Shown here: one piece after another, positions 15,049 through 22,822 of the stretch | Numbering within the stretch: position 1 is the stretch's first letter | How the letters are laid out: the number at the start of each line of letters is the position of its first letter | The notes under the pieces: generated by a model | What the model saw: the letters and a program-made list of their open reading frames with translations, nothing else | Databases searched by the model: none | Told to the model about the DNA's origin: nothing | Origin: an uncultured Prevotella sp. | Lineage (GTDB): Bacteria > Bacteroidota > Bacteroidia > Bacteroidales > Bacteroidaceae | Length of the DNA: 45,967 bases | Reading direction: 5' to 3' | Assembly (NCBI GenBank): GCA_900548585.1 | Contig: URLI01000015.1 | Coordinates: 1-45,967, forward strand | Position numbers and translations under genes: made by a program

Positions 15049-16488
15049 ATGGGATACAGTCAATTTCTCAACATGATTCCAGAGGCAACGCTCGTTGCCA
15101 TTCTGATTATAGCCTTTGTGGCAGACTTCGCATCGTCGAAGACTGAACGCCGCAGTTGGTTCAACCCGCTGATGTGCCTGCTTCTGCTCGCACAGACAGT
15201 GGTAAGTTTCCTGCAAAAAGACCCTGCCACGGCATTCGGCGACATGTATGTCACCACCGCTGCTGCCAATGTGATGAAAACCATCCTTGCGGCTGGAACA
15301 CTAATTGTCGTGATACAGGCAAGACAGTGGCTCTCGCGTGAGGACACGGCCTTCAAGGAGGGCGAGTTCTATATGCTCGTGGTTTCAACCCTGCTCGGCA
15401 TGAACATGATGATTTCGTCAGGACATTTCCTCATGTTCTTCCTCGGGCTTGAGATGGCGAGTGTGCCGATGGCATGCCTCGTCGCGTTGGACAAGTACCG
15501 CCACAACTCGGCGGAGGCCTCAGCCAAGTATATCCTAACCGCAACGTTCTCAAGTGGTGTGATGCTTTATGGTATCTCCATGCTTTACGGTGCTACCGGA
15601 CATCTTTATTTCGGTGATTTCACGAATGCGCTAATTGGCAATGACCATCTCACACTGTGCATTGTCGGACTTGCGTTCTTCTTCAGTGGCCTGGGCTTCA
15701 AGATAAGTCTCGTGCCGTTCCATTTCTGGACTGCCGACACTTACCAGGGCGCGCCGACCACCGTTACCGGTTACCTTAGCGTAATATCAAAGGGTGCCGC
15801 AGCATTCGCGCTCTGCACCATATTGATGAAGGTGTTTGCCCCGATGATGGAATACTGGGAGTACATTCTCTACATCGTCATCGTGCTCAGTATCACCATC
15901 GCCAACCTCTTCGCGATACGCCAGAAGGAACTCAAGCGCTTCATGGCGTTCAGTTCAATCTCGCAGGCCGGCTACATCATGCTTGCCGTTGTGGGAGCGA
16001 GCCAGTATGGCGTTGCGGCACTCAGTTACTATGTGCTGGTGTATGTCGCAGCCAACCTTGCCGTGTTCACCGTCATTGGTGCCGTAGAGGAAAACAACGG
16101 AGGCAGGACGGACATGCGTGCCTACCATGGCTTCTATTCCAAGAACCCTAAGCTGGCGTTCCTTATGACGCTTGCCCTGTTCTCACTCGCCGGAATACCG
16201 CCCTTCGCCGGAATGTTCTCGAAGTTCTTCGTCTTCATGGCAGCGGCAGAGCAAGGCTCAGTGTTGGCATACGTCGTAGTGTTCATCGCCTTGCTTAACA
16301 CGGTGGTGTCGCTTTACTACTACCTGCTCATAGTCAAGGCCATGTATATCCGCCAGACAGAGAACCCATTGCCCACGTTCCGCACAGATCTTGGCACGCG
16401 CATTGCGCTTGCCGTATGCACGGCAGGCATAATGCTAATAGGCATCTGCTCGTGCATATACGACTGGATATTTGCTGCAGCGGCATAA
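15049..16488 (+). CDS. nuoN: NADH-quinone oxidoreductase subunit N (antiporter-like)
   Basis: This third antiporter-like subunit has 479 residues. It contains FLGLEMASVPMACLVAL with the pump glutamate, GLGFKISLVPFHFWTADTY with the lysine, and QGAPTTVTGYLS. It closes the nuo operon: a strong hairpin (16513-16547) starts 25 bp after the stop. No nuoE, nuoF or nuoG is found before, inside or just after the operon. Confidence 0.95.
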   Translation: MGYSQFLNMIPEATLVAILIIAFVADFASSKTERRSWFNPLMCLLLLAQTVVSFLQKDPATAFGDMYVTTAAANVMKTILAAGTLIVVIQARQWLSREDTAFKEGEFYMLVVSTLLGMNMMISSGHFLMFFLGLEMASVPMACLVALDKYRHNSAEASAKYILTATFSSGVMLYGISMLYGATGHLYFGDFTNALIGNDHLTLCIVGLAFFFSGLGFKISLVPFHFWTADTYQGAPTTVTGYLSVISKGAAAFALCTILMKVFAPMMEYWEYILYIVIVLSITIANLFAIRQKELKRFMAFSSISQAGYIMLAVVGASQYGVAALSYYVLVYVAANLAVFTVIGAVEENNGGRTDMRAYHGFYSKNPKLAFLMTLALFSLAGIPPFAGMFSKFFVFMAAAEQGSVLAYVVVFIALLNTVVSLYYYLLIVKAMYIRQTENPLPTFRTDLGTRIALAVCTAGIMLIGICSCIYDWIFAAAA

Positions 16489-16512
16489 GGAGCAGTACAT
16501 CATACAATACTC

Positions 16513-16547
16513 AAATGCGGAAATATCCATTCTGGATTTCCGCATTT
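16513..16547 (+). terminator. Terminator hairpin of the nuo operon
   Basis: AAATGCGGAAAT (16513-16524) pairs perfectly with ATTTCCGCATTT (16536-16547) over an 11-nt loop. The T-rich end is part of the stem and is followed by GTTGTTG. Confidence 0.7.
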
Positions 16548-16612
16548 GTTGTTGATGTTCTGTTGTCTTGGTGTTGATTGTACACACAGATAAACAATTA
16601 AAAGACAGTAAT

Positions 16613-16978
16613 ATGAAAAAACTACTAATTTCCATCGCTATGATGCTTTTTGCTATAACCATGCAAGCACAGAGCATCAGCCATGTAGAGACAACCGGGC
16701 ATTGGTACTACGTATATAATCAGGACGGAAAGAAGATCAAGACACTTAGCAGCACTATCGGTGAACTGCAAGGTTTCTGTTCATCGTTTTTAATTGTGAA
16801 AAGCGGTTCATGGTACTATATCTATGACTCAAAAGGGAACAGAACGAAGACTTTGAGTGTATCGACGGTCGGGAAAATCCTGTCGGTCAGTGGCGACACA
16901 TTCACCAGCCAGGTTGGCTCGTGGATTTACGTTTGGAACAAGGAAGGAAAAAGGGTCGGCACGAGGTCAGCACATTGA
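16613..16978 (+). CDS. Small secreted protein with three WYY-type repeats
   Basis: I do not recognise a named family with certainty. The 121-residue product has a signal peptide (about 1-19, ending TMQAQ) and three repeats of ~36 residues starting GHWYYVYNQDGKKIKTL, GSWYYIYDSKGNRTKTL and GSWIYVWNKEGKRVGTR. Each looks like a beta-hairpin with aromatic residues and a Gly-Lys turn, recalling WG-type beta repeats. It is probably periplasmic or surface-exposed. I start at ATG 16613 because it gives the signal peptide. No -7 box is clear upstream, so it may depend on read-through from nuo or another sigma factor. A good terminator follows at 17045-17076. Confidence 0.75.
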   Translation: MKKLLISIAMMLFAITMQAQSISHVETTGHWYYVYNQDGKKIKTLSSTIGELQGFCSSFLIVKSGSWYYIYDSKGNRTKTLSVSTVGKILSVSGDTFTSQVGSWIYVWNKEGKRVGTRSAH

Positions 16979-17044
16979 GCCTCACGACATTGTCGCTGTT
17001 TATCCCCCAACCGGTCAAATTAGATATTGCAAAGCAAAATGCAG

Positions 17045-17076
17045 GGCTGTGCTGTAATAAACACAGCCTCTTTTTT
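17045..17076 (+). terminator. Intrinsic terminator of the small repeat-protein gene
   Basis: GGCTGTG (17045-17051) pairs with CACAGCC (17062-17068), followed by TCTTTTTT. Confidence 0.8.
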
Positions 17077-17223
17077 CTATGTTGGACGGCAAATATTGGA
17101 TGCTTACGATGAAATGGGAAAATCAGTGTTGTGATGACTGATTGGGGCTTATTGTGCAAATCCGATTGACTGCCACACCATGACCTCTTGCGGTGGCGTG
17201 CCGCTTCACGCCTGTTTACATGA

Positions 17224-17265
17224 AATTGGGAGGCAACGCCCGCGTTGAGTGCTTGCCTCCCAATT
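17224..17265 (-). terminator. Hairpin after the leucine-rich-repeat gene
   Basis: AATTGGGAGGCAA (17224-17236) and TTGCCTCCCAATT (17253-17265) form a perfect 13-bp stem with a 16-nt loop, 31 bp after the gene's stop. There is only a short T-run on the minus strand. Confidence 0.6.
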
Positions 17266-17295
17266 ACTTCTGATGCCGCTTAGGTTATGCGGAGC

Positions 17296-19095
17296 CTATC
17301 TTTTGATGAACTTGCGTACTGCATCATCGGTCTTTATTATGTACATGCCATTTGGCAGGTTTGTCATGTCAATAATCATGTTGCCCATTGCATCAGCGCT
17401 TGCCTTGCCTACTGTTGCTCCATTGGCATTGACTATGCTCGCGTTGCTGTTTGCCTTTGTCCCAAAGACATGCAGAATGTTGCCGTGGAAAGACATTCCT
17501 GACCATTGTTTTGTTACTTCACCAATCCCTGTTGCAGTGCCTTCATATTCGGTGAAAGTGTTGTCCTCCGGGTTCAAGTCGTAAACATTCCAACCCTTTT
17601 CCCTTGCCATTTTCACGTTCACGTCCGTGGCAGTGTTTCGTTCCGTGTCACCTTGATTGCTTGCGATATAGAAGAGCTTTCCGTCCTTTGTCGGGACGTT
17701 CGGCAGGGAGTTGAAGAAATCGTCATTGTTCTTTTTCACGTTCATGCCGCAGCAAACCATAAGTATGTTGTTGAGTTTGCCGTCAGGAGCAACGATAATC
17801 TTGTTGAGGTTTGTTGTTCCCTCACAAGCCAATGTTTCCAACTCCTTGTTATTAGACACGTTTATTGAGCTCAGGAAATAGCTGTGTCCGCATCTCAGTG
17901 TCTTCAGAGCGGGGTTGTTTGATGTTTCTATCTCGCCGAGATAAATGTTGTTCTCGCAGTTCAGCGTCTCGAGCAAAGGGTTTTCTGTCACGTTGAAGCT
18001 TAGGATTTGGTTGTTGCTGCAGTCGAATTCCTTGAGTGCCGGGCATTTGCTCATGTTCATTTGCTTTAATGCGTTGCCCTTGCATGTCAGTTTCGAAAGG
18101 GTTTCGCTGCTCAGGTCAAGCGATGTGACGTTGCTGTTTCGTATGCTGAGCGTTGTTATCTCGCCGTCAATGCTTCCGGCACCTCCTATAACCTTGTAGG
18201 CGTGGTGTGTCTTTCCGTCAAACACCTTTGTCTCTTCCAGTTCATCGATGCCCTCTTGCGTCAATTCCCCGTTTGCCTCGGCGTAGACGTAAATCGTGTC
18301 TCCGATGTTCTGTGTCACGAAAGTCACGGCTTTCAGCGTTGCGTCAGAACCCTCGTATGGAACGCCGTCTCCGTTGTTGACCACGCCACCCTGGTAGTCG
18401 GTCACGTTGTATTGCTTTTCCATTGCAATAATCACGTCACTTTTCAGTGCGACGTTCTCTTCGTAAGGGTCAGTCGTATCTATGCATACAAAGAAACTGT
18501 AGCCGGGGTCGTTGGCATTTGCGAGCGAGTTCACCAGTTCCGTCATCTTCTCTCCCTTTATCTTGTTGGAGTGACAGTAGAGATAGTAGAATCCTGCCGT
18601 CTGGTGGCTGCAGTCCAGTTCTGTTATGTTGTTGTCAGACACATCGAGGAATGTCATTTTAGTGTTATGGCTGATGTCGATTGTCGTCAGGTTGTTCGAG
18701 CCTATGTTGAGTTCCTCAAGGTTTGGGCAGTTTGATAAGTCGATGCTTCCTATCTTGTTGTAGCCGACGTAGAGTATTTTGAGCGACGGCATCTTTGTCA
18801 CGTCAATGCTCGTTATGCTCTTTTTCATGTTTACGAATTTCTTCACCTTTCCCTTCACCTTGACTGTCTGTGAGGTAAGAATGTAGGTCTGCAGATTCTT
18901 GAACTCGCCTTCCAATCCTTCCAATACGATTTTTTCGTCTTTGGATTCCGGCACGATTGAAATTGTCACCTTAGACCCGATGGGCTTGTCGATGGTGAAT
19001 GTCATTTCATACCCTTCTGTCTGTGCGTAAGCCTTTGAGAAAATGGCAGTCAGGATGACCAGCACAGTTGTTGTAAGTAGTTTTTTCCTTTTCAT
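17296..19095 (-). CDS. Secreted leucine-rich-repeat protein with type IX secretion tail
   Basis: The 599-residue protein has a Sec signal peptide (about 1-24, ending KAYAQ) and two blocks of short bacterial LRRs. Block one is near residues 90-190 (LKILYVGYNKIGSIDLSNC, LEELNIGSNNLTTIDIS). Block two is near 310-440 (LKEFDCSNNQILSFNVTEN, LETLNCENNIYLGEIETSN). The C-terminus (IVNANGATVGKA, then LPNGMYIIKTDDAVRKFIKR) has the form of a type A type IX sorting domain. The protein is therefore likely exported across the outer membrane and anchored or released at the surface, where LRRs often bind host or microbial ligands. The start at 19095 gives the signal peptide; the upstream in-frame extension has no family support. 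Confidence 0.85.
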   Translation of the reverse strand: MKRKKLLTTTVLVILTAIFSKAYAQTEGYEMTFTIDKPIGSKVTISIVPESKDEKIVLEGLEGEFKNLQTYILTSQTVKVKGKVKKFVNMKKSITSIDVTKMPSLKILYVGYNKIGSIDLSNCPNLEELNIGSNNLTTIDISHNTKMTFLDVSDNNITELDCSHQTAGFYYLYCHSNKIKGEKMTELVNSLANANDPGYSFFVCIDTTDPYEENVALKSDVIIAMEKQYNVTDYQGGVVNNGDGVPYEGSDATLKAVTFVTQNIGDTIYVYAEANGELTQEGIDELEETKVFDGKTHHAYKVIGGAGSIDGEITTLSIRNSNVTSLDLSSETLSKLTCKGNALKQMNMSKCPALKEFDCSNNQILSFNVTENPLLETLNCENNIYLGEIETSNNPALKTLRCGHSYFLSSINVSNNKELETLACEGTTNLNKIIVAPDGKLNNILMVCCGMNVKKNNDDFFNSLPNVPTKDGKLFYIASNQGDTERNTATDVNVKMAREKGWNVYDLNPEDNTFTEYEGTATGIGEVTKQWSGMSFHGNILHVFGTKANSNASIVNANGATVGKASADAMGNMIIDMTNLPNGMYIIKTDDAVRKFIKR

Positions 19096-19635
19096 ATCAT
19101 CAGTTTTTTTTGTTTTGCAGCACATTGTTTTTAATTTACGGAAGAATGATTTTTTTGCTTCTGCTTGTGTCGTGCAGTGGTATTTTTCGCTTTGGTGCCG
19201 CAATGCAAAGTGATAAAATAAGACTAACGACATCGGAACATGCTCGTAAAACCACGCCCGTCACATTTTCAGTGTTCATCACTATTAGTGGCGTGAGCTG
19301 TTCGTCAAGGGCTTAATGTATATTGTGGGTGCAAAGTTAAACATATCCTCTGACAATCATTGCTGTACGCCACAAAAAAACGATGGAATTTTCGTATTAT
19401 CCACCAACCCGGTCATTACAACACTTATTTTCCCATTTCTTCTTGGCAGTACCGCTACCCGGCTGCTATAGCCGCTTGCCGGCATCTTGCCCTTGTTTTT
19501 TTTCTTGGCGCAGCCCGCCACGCCTGAAAAAACAACAACCAATCTGCCTGGACGACCGACTGCAATCAGGCCTGGATATGATGACCAGTTTTGGTCCAAG
19601 CCTTGCGGTACTTTCTCAGAGTTGCCCCCGGCTTT
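19096..19635. other. Intergenic region upstream of the leucine-rich-repeat gene
   Basis: No gene is supported in these 540 bp. The only credible signal is the minus-strand -7 box at 19332-19339. Short frames on both strands have low-complexity or shadow-like translations. Confidence 0.5.
19332..19339 (-). promoter_or_regulatory. Possible -7 element with a long leader for the leucine-rich-repeat gene
   Basis: TAACTTTG on the minus strand. It would give a leader of about 230 nt to the ATG at 19095. A TTG is present but at 14 bp, not 19, so the promoter is uncertain. Confidence 0.35.
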
Positions 19636-21969
19636 CTAATTGAAGAAGTTCCACGACACTCCCAGTCGCAGTATGCGCTCGTTGAGCGGATAGTGCGGTG
19701 TCAGGAAATAGTTGCGGCTGCCCGATCCGGCGTTCACATGGCTCATCATCACGAAGAAGCGCGTGTGCTTGAGGTGCATGTTGGCGTAGATGTTGATGAT
19801 GGGGTAGTTGCCGGTCTGCACGCGCTGCCCTCCGTTCTCCTGCACGGCGAACTGCCCCAGCGACGGACTGTAGTCAGGCGCGTAGTACTTGGTGAAATAG
19901 CGCAGGTCTGCCCCGACGTTGCACCGCAGCACCTTTGCAATCTTGAAATCCAAGTACAGGTTCGTGTATATGTTCAGCGCAGGCACCGGCAGCACGTCGG
20001 CGTTGCTCGATGTCTGGTATGTCAGCACTGTTTCCCAGTTGACCGGTCCGAAACGTAAGTCCTGCGACACTTGCACCGTCAGCATGCTGATGTTGCCGCC
20101 GTGCTGCCTCACGGCAATGCTGTTTCCCGTCCTCAGGAACTTGTCGGTGATGTTATATTTCAGTCCGAAGTAAGTGTAGTTCTTCAGCGTCTCGGCTGCC
20201 ACTCGCAGCATCGTTCCTGTCTTCTTCAGCGTCAGTCGTCCCTCGATGCGCGTCCTTGTTTCCTTCGGCATGTCGTCGTTGTCCCACCAGTGCCGCCGCG
20301 CGTGGTAGTGGCGGTAGTAGAACGTCGGGTTCATCCTGTGGAAGTATGCGTTTGCCGCAAGGCTCACCGTGTCTCCGAACAGAGCGAAGTTCACGTCAGC
20401 CGCCGCGTCTATCTTCAGTTGTCCGGCATCCTCGCCGGCAAGCCACGTCTCGCCCGTCACGTCATAGTGCAATGTCCGCCCCGCCGTCTTGCTCAACTGT
20501 CCTCCGATGCTCAGCGTGTGCTCGTTGTATGTTGCCGTCCCGCCACCGGTGTCCGGCAGTGTGAAGTGCCGCAGGTCTGACGTGGCGAAAGCCTTCAGCC
20601 CTGCCTTCGCCCATTTATTGAATCCCTCGAGCAGAGCTATGGCCACGGTGTTCTTCAGTTCGTAGTGCGTTGTCTTGTCATACAGGGAGTCGCCCTGTGC
20701 TGCCCCGGTTCCTTTGTGGTCTTCGGCATAGTAGTTCTCCGGTGTTTCGTAGGCCTGGAATATGCGGCGGTAGTTGTCGAGTTTCATTGTGTGGATGAAG
20801 CTTGTCACGGGGACATATTCGTTTTTCATCCATTCGCCCGCTTCTTCCTGCTTCCTGCTTTCCGCCATCAGGCTGTCTGCCATTGCCCTGCTCGTCACGC
20901 TTACCCGTCCCTGCGTGCCTGTGCCCACGCTGTCTTTAGGTTGGTTTCCTGCAATCTTGGCGCCGTCCGGCCGTCCTGCGAAAGACACCTTATTGTCAAA
21001 CTCTTCCTCGTTGAAATCGCGTCCCTCCTGTTTCGCCTTCCTCCTTTCCTTTTCCTTCGCTTTCTCCGCCTCGTTCTCCCTCTTTGACTCCATCGCGAAT
21101 TTCTTTGCCTTTATTTCCTCCTCTGTCATCGGCACCTTGCGGTTGAACCCCACGTTGTACCGGTGCGACAGGAAAACGTGCTGGTTGTCATTGCGGTTCC
21201 AGTTTCTCGACAGCACGGTCGGAATCTCGTTTGTGCGGAAATTGTCATCGAACAATTCCGGGTGGGTGATGTATCTGTCGTCCGTTATTCCTCCGTTCTC
21301 AGTCACTTTCTCGTGATTTGTCGATAACAGCACATGCGCCTGGTATCTGTCGCCGAGATACGAGCCGTACATGGTGTAGTTGAAGTGGCTCGCCGCCTGT
21401 TCCTGGTAGTATCCCCTGCCATACAGGTAGTCGAACTTGAATCCCACGTCAAGTCTTTTCCCCGCATTCACCGCGAACAAGGCTTTCAGGTGATCTTCGC
21501 CGTTCGTCCTGTCGCCTGCGGTGTTGTACGACAGGTTTGTAATCGGCGACAGTGTGCGTGTGAAGTGGAACTGCGACGTCTGTTTCATGAAATAGTCATA
21601 CGGCTGCATGAAGATGAACTGCGCGCTCTCGTCGCGGTCGGCGAATATGCGGTTCTGGCGCGGCGCGCCGAGGTTTCCGAGACTGTTGTACTCGCCCTGC
21701 TGCCCGGTGTTGAACACCGAGTTCATGTAATTGTGCTGCATGGTGTCCGGCACGGCGTCTTTCCTGTCGCCGAAGCGTTCGTCTATGGTCCACACCCACA
21801 GTCCCCTCGGTATGACCTTCTTGCCCCTGCCGAGCGAGTCAGACTTGTTCGCCTTCTGCCCAGGCAGCCTGATCTCCCCGTCATCGTTGATTGTCGTGAA
21901 GTCGTCCTGTGCCAATCCCCTTGTTGCCGCCGTCACCAGCAACAGCATGATAATGAGAACCCTGTTCAT
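19636..21969 (-). CDS. Putative outer-membrane porin (Porin_10 family)
   Basis: The 777-residue product has a signal peptide (1-20, ending GLAQ) and the strongly conserved opening of the Bacteroidota Porin_10 family: IPRGLWVWTIDERFGDR, FMQPYDYFMKQTSQFHFT and SPITNLSYNTAGDRTNGEDH. The rest is alternating beta-strand pattern ending in LRLGVSWNFFN, a terminal strand with aromatic C-terminus suited to BAM insertion. Around residues 280-370 lies a highly charged Lys/Glu-rich segment, predicted as a helical or disordered insertion, unusual for a barrel. The substrate is unknown. It is preceded by a small membrane-protein gene 3 bp upstream, probably cotranscribed. Confidence 0.85.
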   Translation of the reverse strand: MNRVLIIMLLLVTAATRGLAQDDFTTINDDGEIRLPGQKANKSDSLGRGKKVIPRGLWVWTIDERFGDRKDAVPDTMQHNYMNSVFNTGQQGEYNSLGNLGAPRQNRIFADRDESAQFIFMQPYDYFMKQTSQFHFTRTLSPITNLSYNTAGDRTNGEDHLKALFAVNAGKRLDVGFKFDYLYGRGYYQEQAASHFNYTMYGSYLGDRYQAHVLLSTNHEKVTENGGITDDRYITHPELFDDNFRTNEIPTVLSRNWNRNDNQHVFLSHRYNVGFNRKVPMTEEEIKAKKFAMESKRENEAEKAKEKERRKAKQEGRDFNEEEFDNKVSFAGRPDGAKIAGNQPKDSVGTGTQGRVSVTSRAMADSLMAESRKQEEAGEWMKNEYVPVTSFIHTMKLDNYRRIFQAYETPENYYAEDHKGTGAAQGDSLYDKTTHYELKNTVAIALLEGFNKWAKAGLKAFATSDLRHFTLPDTGGGTATYNEHTLSIGGQLSKTAGRTLHYDVTGETWLAGEDAGQLKIDAAADVNFALFGDTVSLAANAYFHRMNPTFYYRHYHARRHWWDNDDMPKETRTRIEGRLTLKKTGTMLRVAAETLKNYTYFGLKYNITDKFLRTGNSIAVRQHGGNISMLTVQVSQDLRFGPVNWETVLTYQTSSNADVLPVPALNIYTNLYLDFKIAKVLRCNVGADLRYFTKYYAPDYSPSLGQFAVQENGGQRVQTGNYPIINIYANMHLKHTRFFVMMSHVNAGSGSRNYFLTPHYPLNERILRLGVSWNFFN

Positions 21970-21972
21970 CTG

Positions 21973-22245
21973 TTATTTCATCACTCGGAAGATACATTCC
22001 ACAAACTTCAGCGCCATTGCCCCTAACACAATGTAAGTGCCTGTGTCCCTGTTACCAAAAAAGTAGATGCACATGCCTGCTATGGCACCGAGTATGAAGA
22101 TGCTGTTCAGCCAGTTGCGCAACACGAAAAACCTGTCAGGGTCTTTTTCCCTGCGGTGTATGCGGTGTGTGACGCGCTTTGCAAGTCCCTCTTCTTGGTT
22201 TTCGGTATTTATCTCCTCTTGATTTTCCATTCCGTTAATATTCAT
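21973..22245 (-). CDS. Small membrane protein upstream of the porin
   Basis: The 90-residue product has a charged N-terminal half (NQEEINTENQEEGLAKR) followed by two predicted membrane helices (about 53-70 and 73-88). I do not recognise a named family. Start choice: the -7 box at 22270-22277 puts transcription start near 22263, so ATG 22245 (or 22230) is preferred over the in-frame ATG at 22281, which lies upstream of the promoter. The stop is 3 bp before the porin ATG, so the two are almost certainly one operon. Confidence 0.7.
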   Translation of the reverse strand: MNINGMENQEEINTENQEEGLAKRVTHRIHRREKDPDRFFVLRNWLNSIFILGAIAGMCIYFFGNRDTGTYIVLGAMALKFVECIFRVMK

Positions 22246-22269
22246 TGCCGTGTAATCTCTTTTCCTCGG

Positions 22270-22277
22270 CAAAGTTA
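22270..22277 (-). promoter_or_regulatory. -7 element of the membrane-protein/porin operon
   Basis: TAACTTTG on the minus strand, with no clear TTG at the -33 position. The predicted start near 22263 decides the choice of ATG 22245 for the gene. Confidence 0.5.
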
Positions 22278-22472
22278 GCAAATAAAGTCGGTTATCAGTC
22301 CTTTCATCTGCTTTTTTACATATTTTTTATTAGTTGCGGTGTTTCTCGATGGTTTACACAAGCAAGCGAAAGACCTTTTTTAGTCAAGAAAACATCAATG
22401 ATTTTCAGTTTTTGAACTTTGTTTATTTATGCGTGATTGCAAATAAATATCCGCTTCCAGTCTGCGGAGTTT

Positions 22473-22582
22473 GCGATTCGATACCTTTTACCTTGCGATT
22501 GGTATGCTTTCGCACTCCATTTGGTACTGAACTGGGAGGCGATTCGATACCAATCGCAACCTAAAAGCATACCTTTTGCAAA
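22473..22582. repeat. Tandem array 3: degenerate 22-bp-period block
   Basis: Units of exactly 22 bp start at 22473, 22495, 22517, 22539 and 22561. GCGATT opens units 1, 2 and 4. GCGATTCGATACC is a perfect 13-bp direct repeat (22473-22485 and 22539-22551). TTGCGATTGGTAT (22493-22505) and ATACCAATCGCAA (22547-22559) form a perfect 13-bp inverted repeat. Unit 4 is itself palindromic (GCGATT ... AATCGC). Confidence 0.7.
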
Positions 22583-22822
22583 TTCAGTAGACGAAAACGA
22601 GAATGCATTTGTAAAGGAAAGAGAAAACGGCTCGTTTTAAGGCTCTGTGAGCGTTGATTTGTGTCGCGGTGGACAGTTCTTCCACCGGCACTATTACAGA
22701 AGGGCATGCGACACCGTATATTAATGCAAAAAGTCAATGGCGTTTTTTAATCAAAATCTCTAATTGCTGACTTTGGTTTATGGGGCAGGACAAAGGTTGC
22801 GGTGCTTGCACATTTGCCTGCG

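Larger units (their letters stand above)
16979..17295. other. Intergenic region between convergent genes with two terminator hairpins
   Basis: No gene is supported here. It contains the plus-strand terminator at 17045-17076 and a 13-bp inverted repeat at 17224-17265 that belongs to the minus-strand gene. The stretch between them shows nothing distinctive. Confidence 0.6.
22246..22822. other. Repeat-containing intergenic region between two minus-strand genes
   Basis: No gene is supported here. It holds the promoter of the porin operon (22270-22277), the 22-bp-period repeat block (22473-22582), and nested inverted repeats: CGGTGGA/TCCACCG (22667-22673 with 22681-22687) inside GTGTCGC/GCGACAC (22661-22667 with 22708-22714). 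The latter may mark the 3' end of the uvrB transcript, although no T-run follows. Confidence 0.6.

Noticed and set aside
19357..19599. 80-residue minus-strand protein upstream of the leucine-rich-repeat gene
   Set aside because: Its translation resembles no known protein and it has no promoter or signal peptide.
22281..22281. Longer start for the small membrane protein at ATG 22281
   Set aside because: This ATG lies upstream of the predicted transcription start set by the -7 box at 22270-22277.
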